The notes: generated by a model not told the origin, from the letters alone. A stretch of 64,000 nucleotides of DNA from Kordia zhangzhouensis (GCF_001005305.1 NZ_LBMH01000005.1:248001-312000); one strand, 5' to 3'. Counted from the first letter of the stretch, positions 47,133 through 56,886 are shown. Made by a program: numbers and translations.

Positions 47133-47366
47133 ATGAAGAAAAAACAAATCAAACACTTAAAGTTGAACAAGCAATCAATTTCAAACGTGACAACAAATGC
47201 TGTAAAAGGAGGAACAGTTCCTACTCTTGGTGTCATTTGTACAATCACAATCCAAGTTACAATCAACCAATGTACACGTTGGGATGGATGTGATTTGCCA
47301 ACAATTGGACACGATGATGGCTCTATTTGTTTAAGTCAAAATGCAGATTGGTGTAACGGAAGGTAG
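47133..47366 (+). CDS. Class I lanthipeptide-like RiPP precursor
   Basis: 77 aa, too small for an enzyme. The leader MKKKQIKHLKLNKQSISNVT, with LxLNKxxISN, ends at a double Gly (KGGT, about residue 27), and the core is rich in Thr/Ser and contains five Cys (ICT, QCTRW, GCD, ICLS, WCNGR). This form matches Bacteroidota class I lanthipeptide precursors. No LanB/LanC-type dehydratase or cyclase and no peptidase-containing exporter lies within the window, so either the modifying genes are elsewhere or the product is unmodified. It is expressed alone, between the terminators at 46947 and 47387. Confidence 0.75.
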   Translation: MKKKQIKHLKLNKQSISNVTTNAVKGGTVPTLGVICTITIQVTINQCTRWDGCDLPTIGHDDGSICLSQNADWCNGR

Positions 47367-47386
47367 ACTGAAAATTTTAGATTTGG

Positions 47387-47416
47387 AAAAGTCCGGCGTA
47401 AAGCTGGACTTTTTTT
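47387..47416 (+). terminator. Terminator of the RiPP precursor gene
   Basis: AAAAGTCC (47387-47394) with GGACTTTT (47406-47413), inner pairs GC/GC, then T; 21 bases after the stop. Confidence 0.85.
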
Positions 47417-47491
47417 GTTTTATATTCTACTATAAATTATGTATAAATATTGAAGCTAGCAATTATGTATTGGCACAATATATCCTAAACA

Positions 47492-47944
47492 CTATTGATC
47501 AATACGAAGTTCTGTAATCGTATCAGATTCATTTTGAACACCAAAATCTACATGTTGCGCTGTAAAATCAATTTCAAAATCTAAAAAACGTTTGCGTTGG
47601 TACGTTAAATAACCAACATCATCTTTTACGATGGTATTATATACATCTTCATGAACTTCAAAAGCGAGTCGATTACCATTTTGAATATTTTCAAAAATAA
47701 TGATGAATTCATTTTTGAAAAAAACATAATTGTCATCATCTCCGTAATGCGTTTGATTTTGAGTTTGCACTCTTTTTTCAACAACAATCGCGGGAATTTT
47801 CAAAACAGGTGATTGGTCATTAAGCGTTTTTTCATTGATACTCTTAAACGCTTTTAGCAGTAGACTTCCAATGATATATACTAGAGCAAGTCCAAAAATA
47901 AAGTAAAAGACTGAAAACATCGATTCGTGTGACATATAATACAT
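47492..47944 (-). CDS. DUF2500-like single-pass membrane protein
   Basis: 150 aa, with a membrane helix at about 11-32 (FYFIFGLALVYIIGSLLLKA) and a beta-rich soluble domain. The pattern SPVLKIPAIVVEKR, then EFIIIFENIQNGNRLAFEV, VYNTIVKDDVGYLTYQRKRF fits DUF2500 (YitT-like small beta domain), function unknown. ATG 47944 is used, but the in-frame ATG at 47935 is equally possible. Confidence 0.72.
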   Translation of the reverse strand: MYYMSHESMFSVFYFIFGLALVYIIGSLLLKAFKSINEKTLNDQSPVLKIPAIVVEKRVQTQNQTHYGDDDNYVFFKNEFIIIFENIQNGNRLAFEVHEDVYNTIVKDDVGYLTYQRKRFLDFEIDFTAQHVDFGVQNESDTITELRIDQ

Positions 47945-48010
47945 TTTAGTTTAGAACACGCAAATAAGACATTAATTCTTACAAAGCGTTACAAAAATAA
48001 CCTATATATA

Positions 48011-48946
48011 TTATTTTTCATCTATTACGACGGCGTCTTCCTTAGCAGGTACACGACCAAATAACCTATCTTTCCAATTGTGCCATTTATATTTTTTAGC
48101 CAAAATGAAGAGAATGATTGGATACGAAATCAAGATTGGTAGTAAGATATCCCAAAAGGTTGTAACCTCATTTCCTTCTGAAACATACTTAAATAATGAA
48201 TCTGTTCGTAAAGCAGAATATTCTGCAGTAACTAAAGTTGCTGCCAAAAAATTATTTGCAAAGTGAAACCCTAGTGCCAATTCCAAACCTTCATCCATTA
48301 AAGTCATGATACCCAATAACAGCCCTGTTCCGATATAAAAAATCATAGTAATCCCTCCCATAGTCGCAACTTCAGGGTTTGCAGAGTGTAATAATCCAAA
48401 TGCTACCGAAGTCACAATTAAAGGAAACCATCTGTTTTTTACCACAATTCCTATTTGCTGCATTAAAAAACCACGAAAAATATATTCTTCCAAGCCAATT
48501 TGAAATGGAAAAAGAATCAAACTTAATACAACCAAAATTATAAAACTAACTGGCTTAAAATCAAACACAATACTTTCTGGATTCATGTAATACTCAATTG
48601 CAAAACTGATTATTTGCAACGAAAACACCAATCCAAAAGAAAATGCAATTCGCTTATAATCTATCTTTTTTCGTGAAGTTGTCAACGAAACCAAACTCCG
48701 TTGATGTAAATAGACTACTAAGCCAAATAACATTAAAAGTAGAAATACGAAAATTGACAAATTGACTAATAGCCAAAAATTGTTACTTGGCAACATTTCG
48801 TACATCTTGTCCATTTCTTCTAATGTATCAATATCACTTGTAAAAAACATAATGATATTTGCAATGAATATAAAAAGAACTAAAAATGAAGTAAGTAGTA
48901 CTTTCCATGTGGCATTATCGCCTTTGTATGCTTGCTGTATGTACAT
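48011..48946 (-). CDS. CPBP-family intramembrane metalloprotease
   Basis: 311 aa with about eight membrane helices. The catalytic CPBP motifs are intact: EEYIFRG (Glu153, Glu154, Arg158), FGLLHSANP (His187) and FHFANN (His228). Family members are CAAX-processing or bacteriocin-immunity proteases; the substrate here is unknown. The RiPP precursor lies 0.6 kb away on the other strand, so an immunity or processing role is possible but only from proximity. The gene starts 10 bases after menC and is probably cotranscribed with it. Confidence 0.88.
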   Translation of the reverse strand: MYIQQAYKGDNATWKVLLTSFLVLFIFIANIIMFFTSDIDTLEEMDKMYEMLPSNNFWLLVNLSIFVFLLLMLFGLVVYLHQRSLVSLTTSRKKIDYKRIAFSFGLVFSLQIISFAIEYYMNPESIVFDFKPVSFIILVVLSLILFPFQIGLEEYIFRGFLMQQIGIVVKNRWFPLIVTSVAFGLLHSANPEVATMGGITMIFYIGTGLLLGIMTLMDEGLELALGFHFANNFLAATLVTAEYSALRTDSLFKYVSEGNEVTTFWDILLPILISYPIILFILAKKYKWHNWKDRLFGRVPAKEDAVVIDEK

Positions 48947-48956
48947 AATTATAGTT

Positions 48957-49997
48957 TTATTGAATATATGGAACTTCCCACAATTTATTGTTGTCGTATT
49001 GTAAAGCGCCTTTTTCTATGCGTAATGGTGAATTAAAATTGTTCGTATACAAACTTCCAGTTCCTAGCCCTTGCGGCAAATGATTGTTTAGCGTGTATGC
49101 CCATTGCGCTATAGCATTGAGACCAATATTGCTTTCAAGAGCACTGGTAATCCACCATCCAACTTGATTATTTTCTGCAATTGAAATCCATTCATTGCTT
49201 CCCTTATAACCACCAACTAAACTTGGTTTTAGAATAATATACTGTGGTTGTATCGTTTCTATAATTTTTTTCTTTTCTTCTAAATGAAAAACTCCTATTA
49301 ATTCTTCATCAAATGCAATGGGTAATGGTGTCCTTTCACAAAGTTGTGCCATTTCCGCAAACTGTCCTTGTTTGATTGGTTGCTCAATAGAATGAAGTTC
49401 TAACTCCGCTAAACGTTTCAGTTTTTCCAATGCATTTTCAGGAGTAAATGCGCCATTAGCATCTACACGAAGTTCTATATCATTCACTGAATATTCTTTT
49501 CGAATACTTTTTAATAAACGGATTTCAGTATCAAAATCAATCGCTCCAATTTTCATTTTTATACACGAAAAACCTGCGGTTAATTTTTCCTTTATTTGAT
49601 GTTTCATGAATTGTTCATCACCCATCCATATCAAGCCATTAATACTTATAGCTGCTGTTCCTTTTGTAAAGGCAGAAGGAAACAATTCATACGGAAATTC
49701 TGAATTGAGAGAAAGAAATGCTTGTTCTACACCAAATTGAATTGATGGAAACTCCATCAATTTTTCTAATAATTGGTCTTTTCCAAGTTCAATATTTTCA
49801 CAAGTCCAACGCAATTGTTCTTCATATTCTGGCACATCATCAATGCTCAATCCTCGTAAAATTCCACACTCTCCTATTCCTTGCTTTTCGCCAGAGACAA
49901 TATGAATAAACCATGTTTCTTTTTGCATTAAAATTCCCCGAGATGTTCCACTAGGCCTTTTAAAATCTAAGATATGTTTGTAATAGGTTGCTTTCAT
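48957..49997 (-). CDS. menC: o-Succinylbenzoate synthase
   Basis: 346 aa enolase-superfamily enzyme that dehydrates SHCHC to o-succinylbenzoate in the menaquinone pathway. The catalytic KxK is seen at K147/K149 (CIKMKIGAIDF), metal ligands D179 (RVDANGAF), E205 (HSIEQPI) and D230 (AFDEELIG), and the second catalytic Lys257 (ILKPSLVGG). All sites are intact. The other men genes on the strand support MenC over a dipeptide epimerase, which shares this fold. Confidence 0.9.
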   Translation of the reverse strand: MKATYYKHILDFKRPSGTSRGILMQKETWFIHIVSGEKQGIGECGILRGLSIDDVPEYEEQLRWTCENIELGKDQLLEKLMEFPSIQFGVEQAFLSLNSEFPYELFPSAFTKGTAAISINGLIWMGDEQFMKHQIKEKLTAGFSCIKMKIGAIDFDTEIRLLKSIRKEYSVNDIELRVDANGAFTPENALEKLKRLAELELHSIEQPIKQGQFAEMAQLCERTPLPIAFDEELIGVFHLEEKKKIIETIQPQYIILKPSLVGGYKGSNEWISIAENNQVGWWITSALESNIGLNAIAQWAYTLNNHLPQGLGTGSLYTNNFNSPLRIEKGALQYDNNKLWEVPYIQ

Positions 49998-50092
49998 GTA
50001 TAATTGCTAAACGTACATGCTGACTTTGTAAGTTTTGTTAGAATTTAACTCCTATTTATACTTTTTTAGTGTGTTTCTTAAGTTAAGATATC

Positions 50093-50773
50093 CTATAATT
50101 CTATGCTTTTTCCTATTTCTAGAAGAAGTAATTCTTTATGTCTGTTTGCAAACTTTTGTTTAGCCTCTTCTTTGTCAATTTGTATAGGCGGGAAAGAATC
50201 ATAATGATATCCTAGTATTGTATCACACTCCACAAAATCACTTGCTATAATCGCATCATCTACACCCATTGTAAAAGTATCTCCTATTGGAAAAATAGCC
50301 AAATCTAATGTAGTTTGAAGCGGAATCAACTTCATATCAAAAGTTAAAGCTGTATCTCCTGCTATGTAAATAGATTTTCCACTTTTGCTAGTAACCACAA
50401 ATCCTCCAGGTTGCCCTCCATATGAGCCATCAGGAAATGACGAGGTGTGTATTGCATTTACATATTTAGCCGAAAACGTTTCTGTTTTATACGTTCCTCC
50501 ATGATTCATTGCAAATACATCTATTCCTTTTTCTCCGAAATGATTTGCAACTTCATAATTGGCAACTACTGTTGCATTATTACTTTTTGCAATTTGTTCA
50601 ACGTCCAAAATATGATCTTGATGCGCATGTGTTACCAAAATATAATCTGCTTTTAAATCGCTAATGTTAATCGCCGATGCTAATGAATTTCCTGAAATAA
50701 AAGGATCTACAATAATATTTGTTTCTTCAAATTCAATGTGTAATGAAGCATGTCCTAAATATGTAATTTTCAT
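50093..50773 (-). CDS. Metal-dependent hydrolase, UPF0173 (MBL fold)
   Basis: 226 aa metallo-beta-lactamase-fold protein. The zinc site is THAHQDHILD (His49, His51, Asp53, His54), with YIAGDTALT supplying the Asp ligand and GYHYDSFPPI the C-terminal His. Length and motifs match the UPF0173 group; substrate unknown. It sits 27 bases after menA on the same strand. Confidence 0.88.
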   Translation of the reverse strand: MKITYLGHASLHIEFEETNIIVDPFISGNSLASAINISDLKADYILVTHAHQDHILDVEQIAKSNNATVVANYEVANHFGEKGIDVFAMNHGGTYKTETFSAKYVNAIHTSSFPDGSYGGQPGGFVVTSKSGKSIYIAGDTALTFDMKLIPLQTTLDLAIFPIGDTFTMGVDDAIIASDFVECDTILGYHYDSFPPIQIDKEEAKQKFANRHKELLLLEIGKSIEL

Positions 50774-50800
50774 GGTTTTTTGTTTTTTTAAAGTTGATTT

Positions 50801-51730
50801 CTAATTAAAAATAGCGAATACTATCGCATATAAAAAGGTACTTAGTGCCACTTTTTTAAGTTCAGAATCTAATTCTTTGAGAATGATATTTTTGCCAACA
50901 ACAATCATATTCATGACCAATGGAATAAAAGCAATAAAAATGATGAATTGCGTTGGCGAATGATAGTTTCTACCGATATACCATGCGGTAATCAACAATG
51001 CACCAATAATCAACGAGTAATGATATAATTTTGCGTTCTGACTTCCAATTTTAACGACTAAAGTATTTTTTCCGTGTGCTTTATCCTTAATTCGATCGCG
51101 CATGTTGTTTAAATTTAGTACAGCCGCACTTAACAATCCCACAGCCGTTGCAGGTAAGAAAATATCAAAATTCAATGATTTTGTGTATAAAAAGTAACTT
51201 CCAACTACGCTTAACCATCCAAAAAAGAGAAATACAAATACATCACCCAAGCCTGAATATCCATAGGCACTTTTTCCAACAGTATATTTCACCGCAGCAA
51301 TGATTGCTGTGATTCCTAAAAAGAGAAATAGTATTGAATACTTAAAATTTTCACTTCCAAAAGCAACATAAATAACACATAAAGCAAGTAGCAACGTGAT
51401 GATTGCTGTAATAACCATTGCGCTTTTCATTTGCTTAGGAGAAATGATTCCCGAAGCAACCATGCGTTGCTCGCCTTCTCTATCAGCGTCTGTTCCACGA
51501 ATGCCATCACCATAATCGTTCGCAAAATTTGATAATACTTGAAACCCAATGGTTGTGAGAATAGAAAGTATAAAAATTGTATAATTTGCTCCTTCTCGTG
51601 TTGGAAAATTTAGATGTGATAATGAACGATCAAAAGTTGAAAAATCAGCCAATGCACAGCCTACAATAATTCCAGAAACAGATAAAGGTAATGTGCGTAA
51701 TCGTGCGGCGGCTAGCCAAGGTTTTATCAT
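50801..51730 (-). CDS. menA: 1,4-Dihydroxy-2-naphthoate polyprenyltransferase
   Basis: 309 aa UbiA-family enzyme with about nine membrane helices that attaches the polyprenyl tail to DHNA to form demethylmenaquinone. The first Asp-rich site is NFANDYGDGIRGTDAD (near 68-83) and the second NNMRDRIKDKAHGK (near 208). Both are needed for binding Mg-polyprenyl diphosphate. The gene is followed by the UPF0173 hydrolase. Confidence 0.92.
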   Translation of the reverse strand: MIKPWLAAARLRTLPLSVSGIIVGCALADFSTFDRSLSHLNFPTREGANYTIFILSILTTIGFQVLSNFANDYGDGIRGTDADREGEQRMVASGIISPKQMKSAMVITAIITLLLALCVIYVAFGSENFKYSILFLFLGITAIIAAVKYTVGKSAYGYSGLGDVFVFLFFGWLSVVGSYFLYTKSLNFDIFLPATAVGLLSAAVLNLNNMRDRIKDKAHGKNTLVVKIGSQNAKLYHYSLIIGALLITAWYIGRNYHSPTQFIIFIAFIPLVMNMIVVGKNIILKELDSELKKVALSTFLYAIVFAIFN

Positions 51731-51885
51731 GTGTGCTTAATTTTTGTAAAGATACACTTTTATAAAGCGATGCAAAAGAGTATACATGCTGTTTTTGATT
51801 CTGATTAAAATGATAATATTCTATTAATTTTGCTACACAAACTCGCAGTTTTATGTACTTTGCAACTTCATTACGCATACAAAAC

Positions 51886-52701
51886 ATGAAAAATTCTATT
51901 TTCGTACTACTTTTAATGTGCACATTTCTTATGAATGCCCAAGAAGCACAGGTTTGGAATACGTATCAAGCCAAACAGGAAAAAGGTGTGAGTTCTACCA
52001 ATTTACGAATGGATTTGATTGATAAAGCGCCAATTAATGGCTATGATTTTCTATTTTATGTAAAAATTAAGTATAGAGTAACCCAAGAAAGTGATTTTCC
52101 AATTGGAAATAAACTAAAGAAATTGTACCGCATTAAAGATGCTATTTACGATAAAATGCAATCAGTTTCAGACAGTAAATATGTGGGGTCGTTTATGTAT
52201 GATGGTAGCCGTTTTGAATATTATTATGTAAAAGATGCTTCCGATATTGAACGACATATTGACAAATTATTTCGAGAGCAATTTCGTGGTGAAAAATATG
52301 AGGTATTTGTAAAAGATGATTCTTCATGGGACTTGTACCGTAATTTTTTATATCCGAATGATGAGATTAAAAATTTCATGTCAAATCGAGATACGGTAAT
52401 TCAATTAAAAAATGCTGGAGATGATGTAACTACTCCTAGAAAGATAGAACATTACGCAACATTTACTTCGCAAAATGACATGAATTTATTTGCTCGTGAA
52501 ATTGAAAAATTATCGTTTACAATTGAACATCAAAAGAATGTAAATAGCACATCTTTTCCTTATGAAATAAAATTCTCTAGAAACAATTCTACTACTTTAG
52601 AAAATGTCATGAAATTCACTACAGAAATCATCAAACTTACCAAACAATTTAATGGAAAATATGATGGTTGGGAAACTTATGTAGTAAAGAAAAATAATTA
52701 A
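51886..52701 (+). CDS. Exported protein of unknown function
   Basis: 271 aa from ATG 51886 (MKNSIFVLLLMCTFLMNAQE); an in-frame ATG at 51853 would add a non-signal extension. After the signal peptide come alternating charged and hydrophobic segments with no motif I recognise; one stretch repeats the YDGSRFEYYYVKDASDIERH style of a small beta-sheet domain. It lies divergently from menA and converges on a beta-barrel gene. Function unknown. Confidence 0.7.
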   Translation: MKNSIFVLLLMCTFLMNAQEAQVWNTYQAKQEKGVSSTNLRMDLIDKAPINGYDFLFYVKIKYRVTQESDFPIGNKLKKLYRIKDAIYDKMQSVSDSKYVGSFMYDGSRFEYYYVKDASDIERHIDKLFREQFRGEKYEVFVKDDSSWDLYRNFLYPNDEIKNFMSNRDTVIQLKNAGDDVTTPRKIEHYATFTSQNDMNLFAREIEKLSFTIEHQKNVNSTSFPYEIKFSRNNSTTLENVMKFTTEIIKLTKQFNGKYDGWETYVVKKNN

Positions 52702-52721
52702 ACTTTCTGTTTTTTTTTTAA

Positions 52722-53327
52722 CTATAATCTAAAACCTATACCAAAATTCACCGTATGAATGTTTTCGTTATAGCGATTTCCCGAAGTTTCACCATCTAAA
52801 TCTAATTTAATAAAATCAGCAGAAACTTCTATATAGAACTTATCTGAAACATCATATGCAGCACCAAATCCCCAATTTATACCATTTTGAGTATCTGTAA
52901 AACGATCCCCATTGGGTTGTATAATTGGATCCGGATTTCCAAAATCGAAGTTTCGATTGGCAGCATTGAGAGACGTCGTAAAAAAACTGTATCCAAGTAA
53001 TACAAACGGTTTTAATCGTGGAAATTTTTCAAGATTGAATTCTCCAATAACTTTGGGTTTTAATAACAATGCACCTCCATTAACACCTTCCACAAAATTA
53101 TAAATGAAATAATCTACTGAAAAAGCAAGTTTTGGCGAAATAAGTTTCGTATCTGTAACCTGATATCGAATATCCAAACCAATCAATCCGTCATACGCAA
53201 ACACCATAAAATTATCACCTGTAGATAACGGATAATGAATTCCTATATCAAACTTTCGTTCTTTATTTTGGGCTTGTACAACCGAGAAACTCAGAAAAAA
53301 CAAACAGACAAAAAATAGTTTTTTCAT
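52722..53327 (-). CDS. Outer-membrane beta-barrel protein
   Basis: 201 aa. Signal peptide MKKLFFVCLFFLSFSVVQAQ followed by alternating strands (FDIGIHYPLSTGDNFMVFAYDGLIGLDIRYQ and so on would exceed a short quote; the C-terminus is HTVNFGIGFRL with the terminal hydrophobic residue typical of barrels). It resembles the OmpW/PorT-like eight-stranded barrels common in the phylum. Ligand or partner unknown. Confidence 0.82.
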   Translation of the reverse strand: MKKLFFVCLFFLSFSVVQAQNKERKFDIGIHYPLSTGDNFMVFAYDGLIGLDIRYQVTDTKLISPKLAFSVDYFIYNFVEGVNGGALLLKPKVIGEFNLEKFPRLKPFVLLGYSFFTTSLNAANRNFDFGNPDPIIQPNGDRFTDTQNGINWGFGAAYDVSDKFYIEVSADFIKLDLDGETSGNRYNENIHTVNFGIGFRL

Positions 53328-53461
53328 AGGTAAATACTTTTAACTATTTGATTGATGAATCTAATTTTATCAAAAATAGAAGACATCAAAGATTGTTGCC
53401 TAATTTTTGACAGCACTCAATACAACTCACAGAAATAACAGTTTACTTCTCCTTAACTAAT

Positions 53462-54301
53462 TTATGGAATCCACTTTTTCTCAAAGTTAGGCTTACGTTT
53501 TTCCAAAAAGGCATCACGTCCTTCTTTGGCTTCATCAGTCATATATGCCAAACGAGTCGCTTCACCTGCAAATACTTGTTGTCCAACCATTCCATCGTCA
53601 GTCAAATTCATGGCAAACTTGAGCATTTTTATAGAAGTTGGCGATTTTGCCAATATTTCCTGCGCCCATTCAAACGCTGTATCTTCCAACTCATCATGCG
53701 GAATCACGGCATTGACCATGCCCATTTCGTAGGCTTCTTGTGCAGAGTAATTTCTTCCTAAAAAGAAGATTTCACGCGCTTTTTTCTGTCCTACCATTTT
53801 AGCCAAATAAGCAGAACCATAACCTGCATCAAAACTAGTTACATCTGCATCGGTTTGTTTAAAAATTGCATGTTCTTTACTAGCCAAAGTCAAATCACAT
53901 ACTACATGCAAACTATGTCCGCCACCAACTGCCCAACCTGGTACTACACAAATTACGGCCTTAGGCATAAAACGAATTAAACGCTGTACCTCTAGAATGT
54001 TTAATCTATGGTATCCATCTTCGCCAACATACCCTTGATGTCCACGTGCTTTTTGATCACCACCGCTGCAAAACGAATACACACCATCTTTTGACGAAGG
54101 ACCTTCTGCAGAAAGCAATACTACGCCAATAGTTACATCTTCATGCGCATCTTTAAAGGCATCCAACAATTCGCTTGTGGTATGCGGACGAAATGCGTTG
54201 CGCACATCTGGTCGATTAAAAGCTATTCTGGCAACGCCATCTGCTTTTTTATAGGTGATATCATCGTATTCTTTTACCGTTTTCCAGTTTGGTTTACTCA
54301 T
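53462..54301 (-). CDS. menB: 1,4-Dihydroxy-2-naphthoyl-CoA synthase
   Basis: 279 aa crotonase-fold enzyme that closes the second ring of menaquinone. The signatures are NRPDVRNAFRPHTTSELL, YSFCSGGDQKARG (oxyanion Gly, near 78-84), AVGGGHSLH (near 124-132) and the MenB-specific TDADVTSFDAGYGSAYLAK with Asp and Ser of the active site. Full length for MenB, with C-terminal KKWIP. Confidence 0.96.
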   Translation of the reverse strand: MSKPNWKTVKEYDDITYKKADGVARIAFNRPDVRNAFRPHTTSELLDAFKDAHEDVTIGVVLLSAEGPSSKDGVYSFCSGGDQKARGHQGYVGEDGYHRLNILEVQRLIRFMPKAVICVVPGWAVGGGHSLHVVCDLTLASKEHAIFKQTDADVTSFDAGYGSAYLAKMVGQKKAREIFFLGRNYSAQEAYEMGMVNAVIPHDELEDTAFEWAQEILAKSPTSIKMLKFAMNLTDDGMVGQQVFAGEATRLAYMTDEAKEGRDAFLEKRKPNFEKKWIP

Positions 54302-54404
54302 AGTTTTTGGTATTTTGCGTAAAAATAATTCATTTTACACAGTTTTCAAGAATTATCTATTCAAATTCTAATCTGTTGATAAACATAAAACACATACATT
54401 TCTA

Positions 54405-55523
54405 ATGAAAAGAATATTTATTTCTGCTTTTTTAAGTTGCTTTACAATGGTGACTTTTGCACAAGATTACCAATTTACAACAACGGTAGATTTAGAAGCT
54501 ACTCCCGTAATTAGTCAAGGACAAACAGGAACTTGCTGGAGCTTCTCAACTTCTTCATTTTTAGAATCTGAAATTATTCGATTGACTGGAAAACAGATTG
54601 ATATTTCAGAAATGTACAACGTTCGTAATACATACCCAAAAAAAGCATGGAATTATGTGATGCGACAAGGAAAAGCACAATTTAGCGAAGGCGGATTGGC
54701 GCATGATGTGATGAATTCGGTTAAATCACATGGATTGGTTCCTACTAGTGCGTACAGTGGTTTGCAAGCGCTGCAGCAATATCATAATCACGCTGAAATG
54801 GTTGCTGTTTTAAAAGCGATGTTGGACGTGTATATTAAAAATCCTGCTGGAAAATTGTCTTCAAACTGGAAAGCCGCTATTGAAAATGTGTTAGATGTAT
54901 ATTTAGGAAAGCGACCAGAATCGTTTACATATCAAGGAAAAACATATACTCCGAAGTCTTTTTTAGAAATGACTAAAATTAATCCTGATGATTACGTAAC
55001 CCTGACTTCATTTACGCACCAACCATATTATAAACCATTTATTTTAAACATTCCTGATAATTTTTCTAACGGAAGCTTTTATAATGTCACTTTAGATGAA
55101 TTGGTTGCTGCAACGAAAAATGCTTTAAAAACAGGATATACTGTAGAGCTCGATTGCGATGTTTCAGAATCAACTTTTTCTGCAAAGTATGCTGTTGCTA
55201 CAATTCCTGAAGATGCTATTCGCAGAGAAGAATTTTCTGCAGAAATTCGCAAAGAAAAAAACATTACTCCCAATTATCGTCAACAAGAATTTGAAAACTA
55301 TACCACAACTGACGACCATTTAATGCATATTACTGGTATGGCTACAGATCAAAACGGAAATGACTATTTTAGAGTAAAAAATTCATGGGGAAGCAATACA
55401 GAGCGCGTGCCAAACGATGGACATGTCAACATGAGTGAAGCATTTTTTAAACTGAAAACAATCTCAATTATGGTTCACAAGGATGCATTGCCAAAAACCT
55501 TACGTAAAAAATTGAATTTGTAA
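54405..55523 (+). CDS. Exported C1-family cysteine peptidase, bleomycin-hydrolase-like
   Basis: 372 aa with a signal peptide (1-20). The papain-type active site is intact: Cys44 in GQTGTCWSFSTSSFLESE, the His in TTDDHLMHITGMA and the Asn in RVKNSWGSN. The arrangement and the DHLMH context resemble PepC/bleomycin hydrolase rather than papain proper, but with a signal peptide the protein is probably periplasmic or on the surface. It lies divergently from menB. Confidence 0.9.
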   Translation: MKRIFISAFLSCFTMVTFAQDYQFTTTVDLEATPVISQGQTGTCWSFSTSSFLESEIIRLTGKQIDISEMYNVRNTYPKKAWNYVMRQGKAQFSEGGLAHDVMNSVKSHGLVPTSAYSGLQALQQYHNHAEMVAVLKAMLDVYIKNPAGKLSSNWKAAIENVLDVYLGKRPESFTYQGKTYTPKSFLEMTKINPDDYVTLTSFTHQPYYKPFILNIPDNFSNGSFYNVTLDELVAATKNALKTGYTVELDCDVSESTFSAKYAVATIPEDAIRREEFSAEIRKEKNITPNYRQQEFENYTTTDDHLMHITGMATDQNGNDYFRVKNSWGSNTERVPNDGHVNMSEAFFKLKTISIMVHKDALPKTLRKKLNL

Positions 55524-55529
55524 CATACA

Positions 55530-55550
55530 CTATCAGTTTTTGACTGATAG
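55530..55550 (+). promoter_or_regulatory. Hairpin abutting the start of the next gene
   Basis: CTATCAGT (55530-55537) with ACTGATAG (55543-55550), 5-base loop, only 3 bases before the ATG at 55554. There is no T run. It could hide the ribosome binding region or be a weak attenuator. Confidence 0.35.
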
Positions 55551-55553
55551 AAT

Positions 55554-56810
55554 ATGCGATCAAAGGAAAAAATCATATATAAACAGGAGCTAACAATATC
55601 CAAGATTGGAGTTTTCCGATTTTGGTTAGGTATTGTCTACGGTTTTCTATACGCTGCATTATTTTTTTGCTTTGTTTTTCTATTTACAGAAGCTGTTGAT
55701 CTTTTTATGGTTTTATGGGGTTATGATGTTCCCAAGGTTTCCGAAGCTAGTTTATTTTACCAAAAACTGTTTTTGATAACGCTCTCAATTGCCTTCGGAA
55801 ATAGTGCCATGATTCGTTGTTGGTTTTCAATACCTTCCAAGTATTTTAATGGTAAAAATCATTTCTCTTCTATAAAAATCACGAAGCATTCACTATTTAT
55901 CGAATATATGGTTTGGTATGCTACGATGGTATATATTACTCGCTTTTTGTTTCAATTTCCCGAAATAGACTTGTCGATTTTCGAAACTTTTGGATATCTA
56001 TTTATCTGTATTCCTATATACCTATTTTTTGTTTCTTGGACAGAAATTATACGAACTATAAAAGCGCAATCATGGATGTGGAAAGCGTTTGTGATTAGTT
56101 ATATATTGGCAGCTTTGATAAGTTTTGTAGATGTTTCTCAATACAAAATAGCGGAAATTGCTTTTGAGAAAGTTCACAATGAAGAAATTGTGTATGTGGC
56201 ACAAGAAGTTGAATATGCAAAACGTGCTTACAGCATTGAATTTTCGGCAGAAACCATTCTTTCTTTAAAAGAATTACGTACAGAACGTGCTTTAGACTTG
56301 CTCGAAAAAACTCGTGGGGCTTTTTATACAAATGATAACATTTCTCTTGATACGATTATTATGGAAAAAATCTTGATTCACAATTTCAAAGGATTTTACA
56401 AAAACAAAAGAGAATCCTATGCCTATATTACTCCGTTTCAAGCATATTTGCACCTTCGAAAAGTTGCCCCTAAATCTCATGAAGCTATAGAGTTATTGAA
56501 TATTTTAGAGGAGTTTCATCAACTAAGTATCATTGTATATATGCGGGATAATTACCTTGATAAATATAATCTAACACTAGATAGCAGAAAGACAAATATA
56601 CTTTTATATAACTTTCACAGTCCTGGCACAGACGAACCTTTCACAAGAATGGCAAATCAAACTTTTTTTCTTGTGTATACACTTAAAAAATTAGGCATGT
56701 ATGAGCACCATCCACTTTTTAACTCAACTATTTCGTTACCACAGCCAGCTCCACTAAATATATTTGATCGCCTTTGGGCAAAAGAACATTTTCCAGAACT
56801 GCAAAATTAA
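55554..56810 (+). CDS. Multi-pass membrane protein of unknown function
   Basis: 418 aa. About five membrane segments lie in the N-terminal 190 residues (for example FLYAALFFCFVFLFTEAVD), followed by a soluble helical part of about 230 residues with basic and acidic stretches but no motif I recognise. It begins 30 bases after the C1 peptidase, so the two are probably cotranscribed. Function unknown. Confidence 0.75.
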   Translation: MRSKEKIIYKQELTISKIGVFRFWLGIVYGFLYAALFFCFVFLFTEAVDLFMVLWGYDVPKVSEASLFYQKLFLITLSIAFGNSAMIRCWFSIPSKYFNGKNHFSSIKITKHSLFIEYMVWYATMVYITRFLFQFPEIDLSIFETFGYLFICIPIYLFFVSWTEIIRTIKAQSWMWKAFVISYILAALISFVDVSQYKIAEIAFEKVHNEEIVYVAQEVEYAKRAYSIEFSAETILSLKELRTERALDLLEKTRGAFYTNDNISLDTIIMEKILIHNFKGFYKNKRESYAYITPFQAYLHLRKVAPKSHEAIELLNILEEFHQLSIIVYMRDNYLDKYNLTLDSRKTNILLYNFHSPGTDEPFTRMANQTFFLVYTLKKLGMYEHHPLFNSTISLPQPAPLNIFDRLWAKEHFPELQN

Positions 56811-56886
56811 ACTTTATAAATCTTTCTTTGGTATTATTTTTGATATAGTTTTTTTTATCATCAATCATCAAAAAAACTAATTCAAC

